Source: Escallonia rubra (Eukaryota; Streptophyta; Magnoliopsida; Escalloniales; Escalloniaceae). Taken from it: a DNA stretch of 64,000 nt. Below are positions 45,968 to 58,592 of the stretch, in pieces. The notes below the pieces were generated by a model. That model was given only the letters and a program-made list of their open reading frames with translations. It did no database searches and was not told where the DNA came from. The stretch is taken from assembly GCA_033065855.1 (NCBI GenBank), contig JAVXUO010001648.1:202197-266196 (forward strand), in the 5' to 3' direction. Each line of letters starts with the position of its first letter. The first letter of the stretch is position 1. The position numbers and the translations under genes are program-made.

Positions 45968-46350
45968 TCATGCTTTCAACATAAACTGCACCTTACATTT
46001 GACATCTTAATTACTTATGGCCCATTTGTTCCGGGCCAAATTGAAGATGACTTCAACATTTTCTTTAGTTTGCTTTTTGTCTCTTTCCTTTCAAAATGAC
46101 AGGGATTACAGCAGGTAGGTTCCTGATATATACGGCCTCAAGGAATTTAAGACGATTCAAGAATAAAACGTGACGAGACAAAGATTTGGGCTTTTCAATC
46201 AAAATTTGCTAGCAAAATTAAAGAATTTTGAGTTTTCGGTCCTTTAGTCGCATCACTGATTACCATATTGGCATTGAGAAGATAGATGAAGATGTTGGAG
46301 AGCCTCGTTGACCTGGACAAAATTGTATGACTTTTGGCCATGGTTTAGGT
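45968..46350. repeat. Upstream flank of C matching the B promoter
   Basis: It aligns with 12768-13220 of B. It holds one copy of the GGCCCAT..CCAAATTGA..GACTTCA motif that is tandemly tripled in B. Similarity ends near 46350. Confidence 0.65.
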
Positions 46351-46844
46351 AGAGCATTTTTTTTTAAAAAACAATTTGGTGTGGGTGGAACTTGTTAAAA
46401 AATGGAAAGTAAACTCAAATTGAAAGGAACATTTCCAGGAGTATACTATATTAAAACTAGGATTGTTTCTAAGGTGTACAAAGATATTGTAAATTGCTAT
46501 GATACACTTCTATCTTTCGAGCTTAAAAAAGTTGATGAAACTTGAAAATACTAATTAATACCTCAATAAATAAGTCTTGTGCGTCAAGAAGTGTGAAACG
46601 TAGAATCGATTTAGAATTTCCCGTTAACCAAATAGGACCTTAAACTTGATTTAGAATGTAGATACCGCCCTGAACTTCATCTATCAAGGAAAGCATCAAA
46701 TGCCCTTTACGAGGGCAACATGTCAACTTGTCTACTCAAAGAAAAGAAAAGGAAAATATGTGACTATCTCAAACTTTTCTCGATGGCTCTTTTTGAGGAG
46801 GAAACATCTAAAAAAGGAAGTCTTTCTTTCACCTGATCACCAAG
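46351..46844. other. Intergenic, probably degraded repeat
   Basis: No gene recognised. The 81-codon frame starting at 46700 leads into the dispersed repeat and reads RKHLKKEVFLSPDHQVECKMF, perhaps copia-derived. Confidence 0.3.
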
Positions 46845-47275
46845 TGGAGTGCAAGATGTTTGGGTCTAAAAATTGGGATATAAAAGGACCTTATATCAAA
46901 GAGCGTCTTTCACTTGCTTTTTGCCCAAAGTGTTCATATACCTAAGCACCTACTTGGGCTACCGTGTCCTCGTCCAGAGTAGATATTCTACGTTTCTGGA
47001 TAAGTGAATTTGACCACTTAGGAGCGATAAATCAAGGAGTCATGTACTAAAAAGAGAAGTTAAGGGAGGTAGGGGATGTATTACAATATATTCAAGGGTC
47101 ATATATGACCGATACTATTAACCCCCGAATTGTAAGTAGTCATGACTGGGATGTTCCTGCGAGCGCAGAGTGTAATATTACTCATAATGCCTAATGTTTG
47201 AACGATATCCAAGCAGTAGCAGTGAGACTAGAGACCGTTAATATGTTCATATACCGTGTGTAAAGGCACTTAAAA
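46845..47275 (+). repeat. Dispersed repeat paired with 32056-32560
   Basis: Same order of blocks as the copy that follows the copia integrase remnant at 32 kb. Here no integrase precedes it, so this is an isolated fragment. LINE B begins just after it. Confidence 0.6.
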
Positions 47276-47338
47276 AATTAAATAACACTCCATCAAACTG
47301 AACCACCAAGATCAACCACAACATGCTCTTTCCCAGCC

Positions 47339-48250
47339 ATGAAACCTACTACAAGGTCACTATTTAAGGATAAACCGTTAAGCATTTATGACCCGGAACA
47401 ACCTTCTGCTTCACCAACAATACTTAATCTGAACCCCAATCAGAAAAATGCTACCACACCAGTTCTTCCGCAACCGCCCTCCGTCACCCAACAGCTAAGA
47501 CGAGACATCCCGCCCTCACAATCTGTATGGACCACCCCACCAACCACGCGCCATCCACCGCATCTTGACCCACCCACTAACCCCGGTGATCCAGAACCGC
47601 CACCTTCCCGAACTTAACATAACGGTAGCCTTCCTAACTGTCCCACTCCACCCCCTGTCACCCGTTGTATTACCACAAACCTAAACTCTACCTCCAATGG
47701 AAGCCCCCCAGGCACCCTCACCAGCCCTGATGCCTCGCCGCCCGCAACTCCATCGTACCCTCAGTCACATCTCTATCAACCTCAGGCTACACCCCCCAAT
47801 CACGGTAGGCCCTCAAAACCAATTTATCCGCATCAGCCCACCCCCGTTTCTCGCTCGACAACACTTTTTAGAGACCAGCCATACTGCGTACCTATCGCTG
47901 CCGCTACGAACCAAACCACCCCAAACGCAACCGATTAACCTCAATGCAGAATACCTGGACTTTACTTCAACGCCTGAAAGCAACAACCGATAACTGGCTC
48001 TCGGCAATCTCGAATCGCAGATCACTGCAAATCAAGAGTCGCTGACAAACATCCTTTTCTCTCACCTCACATTGCCCCTAGCCGTTACCGCCATGTTTTG
48101 CACCGAGCCAGAAAATGTGCCAACAAGCTACTTCCTGCAAGCCAAGAAAATCAGGGTGAAAACCAGGGAGACCTTTAAATGGCCGGGATGGACAACCATA
48201 AACCAGGAACCACAACCTAGCCTCGTAATTTTGAAACCCACAAATACCCA
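47339..48250 (+). pseudogene. LINE B ORF1-like region
   Basis: Proline- and threonine-rich frames (such as SPTILNLNPNQKN and PPTTRHPPHLDPP), two frames end to end, lie just before the endonuclease. The position and composition fit an ORF1 linker of a plant L1, but DUF4283 is not visible, so it is probably deleted. The alternative is unrelated low-complexity sequence. Confidence 0.4.
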
Positions 48251-48275
48251 AATCTCGTAAAACGAGCGCTTCAAT

Positions 48276-48941
48276 ATGCATGTTCGAGATATTATTCAGA
48301 GGCATAAACCTGAGATGCTACTCCTGCTGGAAACAAAAACCAACAAAGCTCGTGCAGATTGCATCGCCAACACTTTTGCCTTCGCCCGTAACCACCGTGT
48401 GGATGGCAACGGCTACCGGGGTGTGATTTGGATGATGTGGCACCCACATAAGGTTCACATCGACGTTGTGCATGAGTCACCACAAGCTCTTCATGCTGTG
48501 GTCCAGGTGCGCCATACTCCACCTTGGTTTCTTTCTGCCACTTACGCTTCGCCTATTAATCATTTACGTGCTAGTTTATGGTCTGATATTATGAGCATGA
48601 AGCATTCTGTTAATATCCTTTGGCTACTCTTGGTTGACTTTAATGAAATTATTGGGCAATCGAAAAAACGCAGGGGCAGACCCCTTGTTCTGAATCAGGC
48701 TAGGGGACTTTCTCTCCTTATCAAACACTTAAAATTAATAGACTTAGGATTTGAAGGGCAACCTTACACATGGACTAACAGCCGCCACCTAAGACCAGAC
48801 CACATCTTAGAACGTCTAGACAGGGCCTTAGCTTTGGAAAGTTGGGTGCATAGGTTCCCAAACACTCAGGTAATTCATCTGCAGAGAACTCACTTGGACC
48901 ATCACCCAATCTTGCTTCGGACTACTGAACACACGAGGTGA
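48276..48941 (+). pseudogene. LINE B endonuclease domain
   Basis: An intact 221-codon frame: HKPEMLLLLETKTN, GYRGVIWMMW, WLLLVDFNEII (GDFNE changed to VDFNE), GFEGQPYTWTNSR, LERLDRALA and THLDHHPIL (SDH changed to LDH). It is the APE-type endonuclease of L1 elements, but two conserved catalytic-motif residues are altered. The true N-terminal WNxRG motif lies before the first Met or is lost. Confidence 0.78.
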
Positions 48942-49447
48942 CAAAATAAAAACCGTTTAGGCTCAAATCGGCTTGGTTTTCTCACCCATTGTTGAAACCG
49001 ACCCTAACTAGAAATTGGACTAGCCCTTCTTTAGCTAGGCTTCCACTTTCGGAGAAATTAGGGGTGCTCTAGGACCGGCTCATGGAATGGAAAACCTGCA
49101 CGTTCGAGAATATATTAAAAAAAATTAAAACTCTTGCTAGATTTGCGGGCATTCAAAAAATCTTGGCCATCAGATCGTCCTCCTTCCTGTCTCACCTTGA
49201 GACGGAGCTCCAAGAGCACTTTCATTCCATCTTGGCCCAGGAACATGACTACTGAAAATTGCGCGCTAAAATTCATTGGGCCTGTGAAGGTGACCGAAAC
49301 ACACACTTTTTTCATTTGTCGACCCTAAACCGTCGTAGGAATAACAATATTTATCATTAAAAAAATAACAATGGTTGTTGGACGCACGACGAAACTGAAA
49401 TCCGGAACCTCTTCAAAGCCCACCTTCAATATATATTTAACATCCAG

Positions 49448-50450
49448 GTGCAACGTAACACTTCTGATCACTCTTGGCATTGTCTGGATGATTATGTAGC
49501 TCAATTAGACTCTCAGCACTTGAAGGAGATTCCTTCTGATATCAAAATCACAAATGCTCTTTTTGACATGGCCCCCAATAAAGCTTCTGGGCCGGACGGA
49601 TTCCAGCCGGGTGTATTCCAAAAGTTCTGGGAATTTTTGGGAATGATATCACCTTGTTTGTTAAAACATGTTTATCCCAACAATCTCTCACCTTGGACAT
49701 TAACAAAACCTACATCTGCCTCATTCCTAAGCAACAACATCTGGAAATAGTTTATCATTTTCGGCCCATCAGCCTATGTAAATCTACTTACAAAATTATC
49801 TCCCGCATTCTCGTTAACAGACTGAGACCGAACATTGACTCCATCATCCACCCTAACCAAACCAGCTTCTTAAAAGGTCGTAGAACGACTGATAACATTA
49901 TTATTGCAAATGAAATCCTTTACACGATCCGCCGTAAAAGAGGAAAGGTGGACTTTTTAAGGCTAAATTGGACCTCGAAAAGGCGTATGACCATCTATCC
50001 TGGGTTTCCCATTCCACACCCTCCAAAAGACTGGACTCCCTCACCAGATCATTACAATGATCATGAATTGTGTCTCAATAGTCCATTACACTATTCTCTG
50101 GAAAGGAAAACCTTCAGAGTTCTTCTGACCATCACGTGGCCTACGTCAGGGCGACCCGCTATTGCCATACCTCTCCATCCCTTGCCTAAATGAATTGTCC
50201 ATTCAACTAGCGCAAGTGGAAGTGATAAAAGTCTCCAACCTATTAAGGTGGCGCGATCGGGTATCGACATCTCACACCTCATGTTCGCTGACGATAACGG
50301 TAGAAAATAATTGAACTTGCTGCACTTCTTTAGCTCTATGGCAGGCCTCCATATAAATGTTGCTACATCCAAAAACTTGTTTCAAAATTCGTCTTTTCTT
50401 TAAGAACACGGCCAAGCTGCCTATCACGGAAAAATTTGATGCTTACCTGG
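49448..50450 (+). pseudogene. LINE B reverse transcriptase fragments
   Basis: Landmarks: LFDMAPNKASGPDGFQPGVF, TYICLIPKQQHLEIVYHFRP, ISLCKSTYKIISRILVNRL, NQTSFLKGRRTTDNIIIANE, then frameshifts, LDLEKAYD-like text, and LMFADDN for the catalytic F/YADD. Frame changes occur near 49740, 49970 and 50200. Confidence 0.75.
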
Positions 50451-51249
50451 GGGTTCCTCTGACTCATGGGCGAATTCTCAAAGATCAATTCTCTAGCATC
50501 ATGGAAAAAACTCGCAACAAGCTTGCTACCTAGAAACAAACACTCTTTCGTTAGTGGGTAGGGAAACCTTGGTTAAAGCGGTTCTCAACTCTATTGCCAT
50601 ATTTTCTATGCAAGCGTATATGCTTCTAACAAACCACATTGACACCTTTAGTAAAAACTTCCTTTGGTTCACTCCTATACGGAGCATAAATGGCACGATA
50701 TTTGTTGGGAAAAAATCACTAGGCCGAAATACATGGGAGGTCTAGGTATCCGGTAAACAAGTAAAATGAACCAAGCTATGTTTATGAACCTTGTGTGGCG
50801 CCTGTGGAGTAAACCTGATTCTCTTTGGGGAAAAGTTCTAAAAGCTAAATACTTCCCGCAAGATTCTATCTGGACGGCCAAATAAAAGCAGAGAAGTTCT
50901 ACTTTCGGGAAACATATTGATCGGGCCAGAGATAGTATGGCTGACACCATCTATTGGCGTGTAGGAAATGGTACAGACATTTCTTTTTGGAATCATGAAT
51001 GGCTTCCTACTGGAACCATCCGATCCTTATTGATGGACCCTCTTCCTCGCCACATTGAAACCTTAAAACTTTTGAATGTCATCAAGGACCGAACCTAGGA
51101 TAAGCACATTCTTGAATTACTTGCGCCCTCCCATATAATAAACCAGATCTTGGACATTCTTATCGCTCTTCATCACGACCCTCCGGATGCCATTTTATGG
51201 ACTTTTGATAAAGATGAGTCCTTGGTCACCTCCGCCTGCCAAACAACTC

Positions 51250-52287
51250 TAAAAACTGGCCACGCTCATCCTTATGGCTGAGCTTGGATTTGGAAGCTTC
51301 TTATTCCTCCTCGTATTAAACACTTCCTTTGGAAATGTAGCCACAATGGTATCCCTGTCCGTTCCAGACTCCCGTGGATCCAAAATAAACTTTGTCCCCA
51401 TAACTGCGGTAAACTGGAGATAATGGACCATGCCCTTCATTGGTGTCAAACCATTCAAGATATCTGGCACGGTGTCTCACCTAATAATGCCCACTTCAAA
51501 TGTCGGAACCTCTCTTTCCGCCTGTGGTGTAAAACCCTCGCCAATCTCCATCTGCGACTGGCCCTCAAAATATTCATTGGCCCACTTTCTTCGATTTTGT
51601 CATATCCATAGTTTGGAAACATTGAAATCAACTTGCAATCCTTCAACAACCTTTCCCAAACCAATAGGAAATTACTTGGGAAGCGCTGGCCTTGACAAAT
51701 GAATTTTTGTTTTATGTTAACCGCACGAACTCTCTCCTACTCGTCACTTCTTGATCAATGACATTAAATGGACACGCCCTCCGGAAGGATGGGTGAAAAT
51801 TAATACGAATGGAAGTGTCAACAAGCGCCATGGAAGAGTGAGTGTGGCTGCCCTCATACGAGACTCCTCAAGTCAATGGATAATAGGATGTCCTAGAAAA
51901 CTTCACATCAATCATAGCCCTATCGCTGAATGGTGGGCCATCTAGGATGGGCCATCTCTAGCCTAGACTAATAATCCTCGAAAAATTCTTCTCGAGGTCG
52001 ACGGCATGAGTGTGGTCCATTATCTATTACATGGTATTTCCACCACCCCATTATTTGACATATTAATTTTTTATTGTAGGGCTATACTTAGACGTACTTG
52101 GCAGGTACATGTTTCCCATGCTTATAGAGAAACAAACTTTTGCGCGGATCAAATGACTAAGCAGGCAAGTGATCAGCGACATGCATTCTATCTGTGGAAC
52201 CATGCACCGATCTTTTTGTTAAACCTACTGCAAAATGATGCTAGTAGGAGGGTCACCCCACGATGCGTGACTCAAACTGTTGCTTAA
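51250..52287 (+). pseudogene. LINE B zf-RVT and RNase H domains
   Basis: AWIWKLLIPPRIKHFLWKCSHNGIPVRSRL and ALHWCQTIQDIW form the zf-RVT region. The RNase H part begins WVKINTNGSVNKRHGRV, where the first catalytic Asp (usual INTDGS) is Asn. It then has AALIRDSS, AEWWAI (usual AE.WA), LLEVDGMSVVHYL and VSHAYRETNFCADQMTKQA. It is the Cin4/L1-type C-terminal RNase H, inactive here. Confidence 0.75.
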
Positions 52288-52335
52288 ATAAAAAATCTAT
52301 CTCCTTTTGTTAAAAAGAAAAGAAAAGAAAGAAAG

Positions 52336-53200
52336 GTGTGTATGTGCTGCTTTTAATATGATATTAAGCCTCTCCCCTTAAATCAGTCCTTTTCAATTTA
52401 AGCACGCTTCTTGACTTTTAACATGGCATTGAAAACCCTTTCTGGAATTTAAGAGTTTGAGACGTTTTTCACTAATAATTAAAAAGAACCCATAAAACAT
52501 TCGTTGACGTTAAAACTTGCCTTCTTCATCAAAGTAGATAATCGACCAAAACGTTTTTAGGGCCAATCCCAAAATTATATTTTAAAGTATATACCAAATT
52601 TAGCTCGAGTATCCAACATTTTAATTGTACCAAATCAGCACCCAAGTGTATTTTCATAAACCACCTGAGTCCGCCATCTATTGATGGCAAACACTCGTTA
52701 GAAAAAGCAGGGGCAAACCTGAAATATTGCAAAAAGGCACCTAAAATCAAACCAAAAAATCCAAACATGTACCAAACGACTACCTAAGATTTATTTCATT
52801 ACCAAATGAGTACGTAAGAACACTTTTTTTCTTCTCTCTCATTTAACGCTCCCAAACATTGAACACAGGGCGACTGGCGCCAGCTGCTACGTTTTTCTCC
52901 GGTGGAGGTCCTCAACTTCTCCGCACATAAAAACAAGCCCACAACCCATAATACCCCCAAACCTAAAATCCCACCCAACGCTGATTTGCCTGTCATCTCC
53001 ATCCTCCCACCCACGGCCGCGTCACTTACCACCACCTCCCCACATCCACCACCACCACAACCCGCCACTACTGTTGCGACCATAAATCACTACAACCACA
53101 TATGTCGCCCAAATCATTTCATTATGACTGTACCATTATTGCAATCTTGGCGCATCACGCTTGTCGCCACCATGAAGCACCCCTTACATAAATTACACGT
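52336..53200. other. Intergenic with a C-rich patch
   Basis: Mostly AT-rich. 52890-53080 is CCACCACC-rich and opens two opposite frames without recognisable domains. No gene called. Confidence 0.35.
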
Positions 53201-55074
53201 CATCATGTTTACGTTGGTGTTTCATTCTTCTTCTACCTCTACTTATTATAGTCACACATGCATCATGACTCTTTCTTGTAACTTATTATTGAAAAATTCG
53301 GATAATTATATATACCATAAATAATTTAGTTGACCTTATACGAGTAAAAAATCAATTCTACACCTTCTAAAAGTCTACATAGTCAATGTATCAACATATT
53401 GGAACTTGATTTTGACTATTAGCACATCAAAAACACTTTAAATAACAACATAAACACTCAAACATAAAGAAAACATAAGTCACTTATGGAAAAAAAACTG
53501 TAGGTCACAAATTAAAAGCTTTCTTTTCTTTATACAGTAGCAACATGCAAAAAGAATGAGTTAATTGTTGTAAATAATTTTAAAAAAGCCAATATGAGAT
53601 TTTACTTCATCAATTAATTCTAATTATATCACATTGAAATTTAAAACACATAAACTTTTCTAAGTGTTCTTTTTGTTTCATACCCCTCTTACTAATTATG
53701 CGTCATATCATCCTATTTATTTTAATGTCCTTTTCTTTCTTTTTTATACAGCTTATTAACTCTTTACTAAAATTCAAATATTTGTGAACATTATTGATCC
53801 AATTGTTGTGAACCTTTTAAACTAGAAAAACAATTCTAAAATTTTAATTATATAACATTGAGCTTTCAAATACATTGGCTTTTTTAGTGTTTGTTTTTTC
53901 TTTTTACCCCTCTTACTTATGCGACACGTCATCCTATTTGTTTTGGTCATTTTTTTTCACTCCAACTTATTAACTATGTATTATAATTTATTATTAAAAA
54001 AATTATGGATATTATTGGCCCAATCTTCGTAAACCTTTTAAAACTAGAAACTAACTCTAAAGTTTTTAAAACACTACTTAATGAATATACTTACATATTA
54101 GGCCTTAATTTTGACTGTTAATATCTTAAGTGCACTTTAAAATAACAAAATAGAATCTCACAAATATAAAGTACGAAGAACATGTATCAAAAATAAAGAT
54201 TAATACTTAATATCTTTTCATATAATTAATGAATATGACTTCATTTTTAGATATTTTTGAAATGCCAAAATAGCAGTTTACTTTACAAATTAATTTTAAT
54301 ATAATAACCCAAAGTCTAAAGTAGAAATCATATACTCTTTGAATGCCAAAAACAAAGAATCAAATATAACGCATTTTTAAATTGATTACTTTACAAAATC
54401 TTCAAAAACATATCAAAACGGCACCTTTAAAATTTGTTGAGCATGATCTTTAAGTGAAACAATTAAACATAGAGATTGTCACCGTAATGCTATGCTATTT
54501 CTTTTATAGGGTTAATTCTATCTTTTAAAATGATGGTTATCTAAGAAATTGACCGCTACCCAGGTCATAGGAAGATGCCTACAACTTCCTATATAGTGAA
54601 ACTCAATGGTCGTTGTATACTTTTAGTGACTTTAAAAATGTACTTTTAGAAATTGCCAGTTATGGTGTCAACAAAAATGATACTAGGCATATTTATCGAT
54701 CATTAACTGTTTTGTATAGAGGGCTGTATGGATTTTTTATGGGCGGTAGGTAAAAATAATTCATTATCTGAAATGAATTAAAATTACTCCACGAGCTTCC
54801 ATTTCAATTTCAATGTCTATTTTTAGTTGTATATTTATGTCTACACAGTAAATTACTAATTGTATAGTACGTGCACCTTTTAAAGATTTTTTTTCCAATA
54901 CAAATGACTGTGATTGATTTATTAATTCATTATATTTTAATTCATGTGTGTATATATGGTAATCTATAAAAAACAATTGTTAAATATGTGATATTCTAAC
55001 TTCACAAACTTTTATAATCACCTGAATATAGTATAAGCTTAGAACTTAATAAACAATCTACAAATCAAAGATGA
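53201..55074. repeat. AT-rich repeats, internally duplicated
   Basis: 53340-53440 and 54040-54160 are related (ATTYTGAATACTT..TTGACTATTAGCAC or TGTTAATATC), and both match 34640-34720. 53620-53720 and 53840-53950 are also related to each other (TATAACATTGA.., CTTTTTAGTGTT.., CGTCATCCTATTTRTTTT). So this is a locally duplicated old repeat. No gene. Confidence 0.5.
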
Positions 55075-57237
55075 AATATAAGAATTTTGTAACCTTATGC
55101 AAATACATCCTCTTCTATCACAGTCTAGACAACTATACGAATATTCACCATTATATAATTGTTTACCTCAAACATTAAAAAAAAATTGTAAAATGATATT
55201 ACATTTTTATGATAAATCAGACAATAATTAACTGTACAAGGCACATGTATTTTCAAATTAATTGTCTTAAAAAATATTCAAAATTAAATAAATGGTCAAA
55301 AAAACGCCGAACATCACCATGACGTAAAGTAATTAGAATACATATATTGCCACTATAACACTATAGTTTCTCTTTTCAGGGTTATTTCTACATTTTTAAA
55401 GGTTAGTTGTCTGAAAGGAAGTAAAATAGCTCCACTTACTTCCATTTTTGTTGTAAAACATGGCATGTTTTTTAGTAGGTTTATTTAGTCTAGACAATAA
55501 TTTACTAAAAATATTGTTTGTGCCTTTTTTGTGCTTTCTTTATAAACTTTAAATTTCATTGTAGAGGACTGTAGTAGATGTCTAATTTAATATATGGTAA
55601 GGAGTTCTATCAGAGTTACTTATAAAATAAATGGGTAATTAGATAATGATCCCCTGTACTATACACGCTATGCGATTTGCCTACCTCTACTTCAAATTTA
55701 ACTACTACCCCCCCCCCCCCACACACACACACACTTATGGAAATTGGACACATTAGATGGATCTGTTATGAACTGCATGAACTGACCAAAATACCCTTAT
55801 CTCCTTACCCTATTCTAGCTAAATGCCATTCTTCCAACTGAATTCTGGCACCTACCCAAATCTCCAGCACCTCCTAACAGTCCGTCAATGTCATTCTCCC
55901 TCCACGCCGGAGCTTCGGTCACTATCTCCACCACCGCACACCCGAGTCCCCATATGTCTGTCGCAGACTTCTACTCGTCACCAATCAACCAACCATGCTA
56001 CGACCACCAATCGATTGGCCCACCCACGGTCGATGTAGGAGTAGTCGCTCCACCAGGCATCCACGCACGCCGCCGCACAACCATCAATTTTGCCGCACGC
56101 CGTGGGCCACCAATCGGCTATCCAAAACCATACTTAATCCTAAACCCCAATTAATCATCAAACCCAATCACCACCGCTGATCCATTCGCTCGGCCTCTAA
56201 CTCCATCAGCATGGCCGCAAAACCACCACTCATGTCGCACGCCGTGGGCCACCAATCGACCACCCAAAACCATACCTTTAGTTGAACCCTATCTTCAAAA
56301 CCCCAATCGATCATCAAACCCAATCACCACCGCCGGCCACCCACGACTCCTAATCACCACCGCCGACCACCACGACTCCCAAGCCCCGTCACCAGACACC
56401 CAACCGCCACCAATCACAATCACAAGCATAACTACGGGGAAGGGGAAATGCAGAGAATGGGAAGGGGAAGTGAATGAAGAACAGGTAGAAGAAGGGCAAA
56501 AATGTCTTTTTTTAAAAGAAAATCATTTGTCAATGCATTTGTTGACCACGCGGTGTTAAAATTGATGTTTTTCGTCAACTGTGCCCAATTTTCGTAACTG
56601 TGAGGGGTTCAGTGCTTAAATTTGAAGTGAAGGGGGTAAATCACATAACGTGTATAGTACAGGGGGTCATTAGCTAATTACCCCTAAAATAAAACTGTTG
56701 ATCTATGATAAAAACATAACGTGGAAAACTAAAAAAATGTCTCACACTTATATGGATATGGTAAACACAATGAATAGCGTAAAAATAATTTTGTGTATAA
56801 ATTCTTGAAATTTAACTTTTTTGTACAAAAACAAAATTAGTACCTACAATACTAAAGAGCAAAGAGCATTCTATTTGATGTGAAATAATTGATTACTTAT
56901 TGTATGCTTCACTTTTTGAATACTTTATTTTAAATTTCTGAATCTTACTAATTTTTATGTACTATAACATGCTTTACTATTATGAAATAATTTTGAGATT
57001 ATACTTTCATTGAATTTCTCTTGATTATGATACTGCTTATATATGAAATGCATGAATGTGATATGTTTTGAATTCGATGGTTCACTTCAAGCGAATACAA
57101 ATAAATCGTAATCTTCAAAATCATCGACATGATGCTTAAATATCCAACCTTAACTCTATCAAAATATGTTAAAACTCAAACATACCCATAGCATTTAAAT
57201 AGAACTCACTCGGGCTTTGCCCGGGTTACTGAACTAG
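55075..57237 (+). mobile_element. Repeat ending in a Helitron 3' terminus
   Basis: The outer parts match 32575-33850. The right end has a GGGC-TTT-GCCC hairpin (57212-57224) and CTAG at 57234-57237 followed by T, the Helitron 3' signature. The left end is not defined, so the extent is approximate. A Mutator-like element is inserted within it. No Rep/helicase frame is visible. Confidence 0.5.
55632..56684. mobile_element. Mutator-like element, about 67-bp TIRs, 9-bp TSD
   Basis: The termini TGGGTAATTAGATAATGATC and, on the other strand, GGGGTAATTAGCTAATGACC continue as inverted repeats for about 67 bp, including CCCTGTACTATACACG and TTCAAATTTAA. TAAAATAAA flanks it exactly at 55623-55631 and 56685-56693. 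Long TIRs plus a 9-bp duplication fit Mutator. The interior is GC-rich: a poly-C/CA run at 55708-55732 and CCACC-rich frames. There is also a repeated block CGCACGCCGTGGGCCACCAATCG at 56095 and 56235. No transposase is present. A captured gene (Pack-MULE) is possible but unproved. Confidence 0.88.
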
Positions 57238-58310
57238 TCTGGTTAATGATGAATACAATACTCATTTCTCATACACTATAACATGCTATCAAGAGCCTAA
57301 TCCTTTTTTTTCTCTCTCTGCCTCCTTAATTCGTACATCATGACTACTGCCTCCAACCCCTCCTCATCCTCCAATCTTCCATTCCATCTTGCTCATGTTT
57401 AACACCTATTTTCTATGAAACTCAACATTGAAAACTACCTCTTGTGGAAGAGTCAATTTCTTCCTCTTTTGCGTGGTTATGATATGTTGAGTTTTGTTGA
57501 TGGCACTATTGTTCCACCACTGAAATACATTACACCCTCTGAAACTACTATTCCTTCTCCACCCTCTAAACCTTTTATACTTCATCCCACTCTGTCAAAT
57601 GAAGCTCATCAAGAATTTATGTTTTATGGCATAATTAGGACCAACTTTTACTAAGCTGGCTATTGTCATCTCTCACAGAGCCCATTCTGGCTCAAGTACT
57701 TGGTCTTCACACCTCCTTTGCCATATGGTTGTCTCCTGATCGCATGTTTGCGTCATAGTCCAAGGCAAAGATTTTCAATCTTCGTTCTGATCTACACCAG
57801 CTAAACAAAGGTGATATGTCCATGCACGAGTACTTTCATAAACGAAAGCGTATCCGTGATACTTTGGCTGCTATTAGTCGGCCCATGTCAGATGGTGATC
57901 TTATTAATGCCATGTTGGTTGGCCTTGGCTCAGAATATCGGTCGTTTGTTACTTCCATTACCACTCGGTATGAGTGTATATATCTGGATTCTCTATATTC
58001 CATGCTTCTCACTCACGAATCTCACCTGGATCGTCAACAGAATCGTGAAAGCTTTCTTCCGCAAGCCAATGTTGTCGTCAATTCACAGCCACATCCTTAC
58101 TCATCTCCATCCCCTCTGAAACACCATAATGGTTCCTCTTCACACTCTCGTGGGGTCACTCACACTCTCAACCACCTGACATTTCAAATGTGTAGTTATC
58201 CTTTTATCTTTTATATATAATTCAAATGTAGCTAGGCAATATATAAAATGAATACATGTACAACAATCTGATTAATGATGAATACAATAGTCATTTATCA
58301 TACACTATAA
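57238..58310 (+). pseudogene. Ty1/copia remnant: LTR ends plus gag
   Basis: The repeat CTGRTTAATGATGAATACAA..CACTATAACA stands at 57239-57284 and 58270-58311. The first copy runs into TGCTATCAAGAGCC, a damaged primer site (usual TGGTATCAGAGC). They are therefore the 3' parts of the 5' and 3' LTRs. Between them lies gag of the UBN2 type: LNIENYLLWKSQFLPLLRGY, then after a frameshift LLSSLTEPILAQVLGLHTSF-like text, FNLRSDLHQLNKGDMSMHEY, ISRPMSDGDLINAMLVGLGS and ESHLDRQQNRESF. All of pol is deleted. Confidence 0.7.
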
Positions 58311-58500
58311 CAGGGAGAGATAATGGCAGGTACGTTTGTGGTGGTGGTTGTAACATGTACAAGAATTTAAGTCATGATCAAGCCATCTTAGTTTGTACAT
58401 GTTTTGAGCTCGGCTCACTAAATGTAAATTAACAAATATGTTCACAAATTCAGACGCTATTTTGACACAAGAATGTACAAGATGTCTTGAAACTCGATAT
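58311..58500. other. Short spacer
   Basis: No gene. Possibly the inner part of the truncated CACTA element whose end follows. Confidence 0.3.
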
Positions 58501-58592
58501 AGCCTATATGAAGTCGCTAAAAGTCTTTAGCGACGGATTTAGGGCTTTCAGCAACGGGTCATCCGTCGCTAAAAGCCTAGTTTCTTGTAGTG
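58501..58592. mobile_element. Right end of a truncated CACTA element
   Basis: Three AGTCGCTAAAAG or TTTAGCGACGG motifs are followed by TTTCTTGTAGTG, the same terminus as the CACTA at 18533-25191. No matching CACTACAAGAAA was found to the left in this region, so the element is truncated. It abuts the left edge of the unit-D duplicated flank. Confidence 0.8.

Larger units (their letters stand above)
47285..52335 (+). mobile_element. L1-type LINE B with RNase H, degenerate
   Basis: A second plant L1 on the plus strand. It has a proline-rich ORF1-like leader region, endonuclease (48276-48941), reverse transcriptase (49448-50450), zf-RVT (51270-51480) and an RNase H domain (51760-52230), ending in an AAAAGAAAAGAAAAG run. 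It differs from LINE A in having RNase H and in its endonuclease sequence, so it belongs to another L1 lineage. Stops and frameshifts are frequent. The left end is approximate, as no target duplication was found. Confidence 0.75.
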
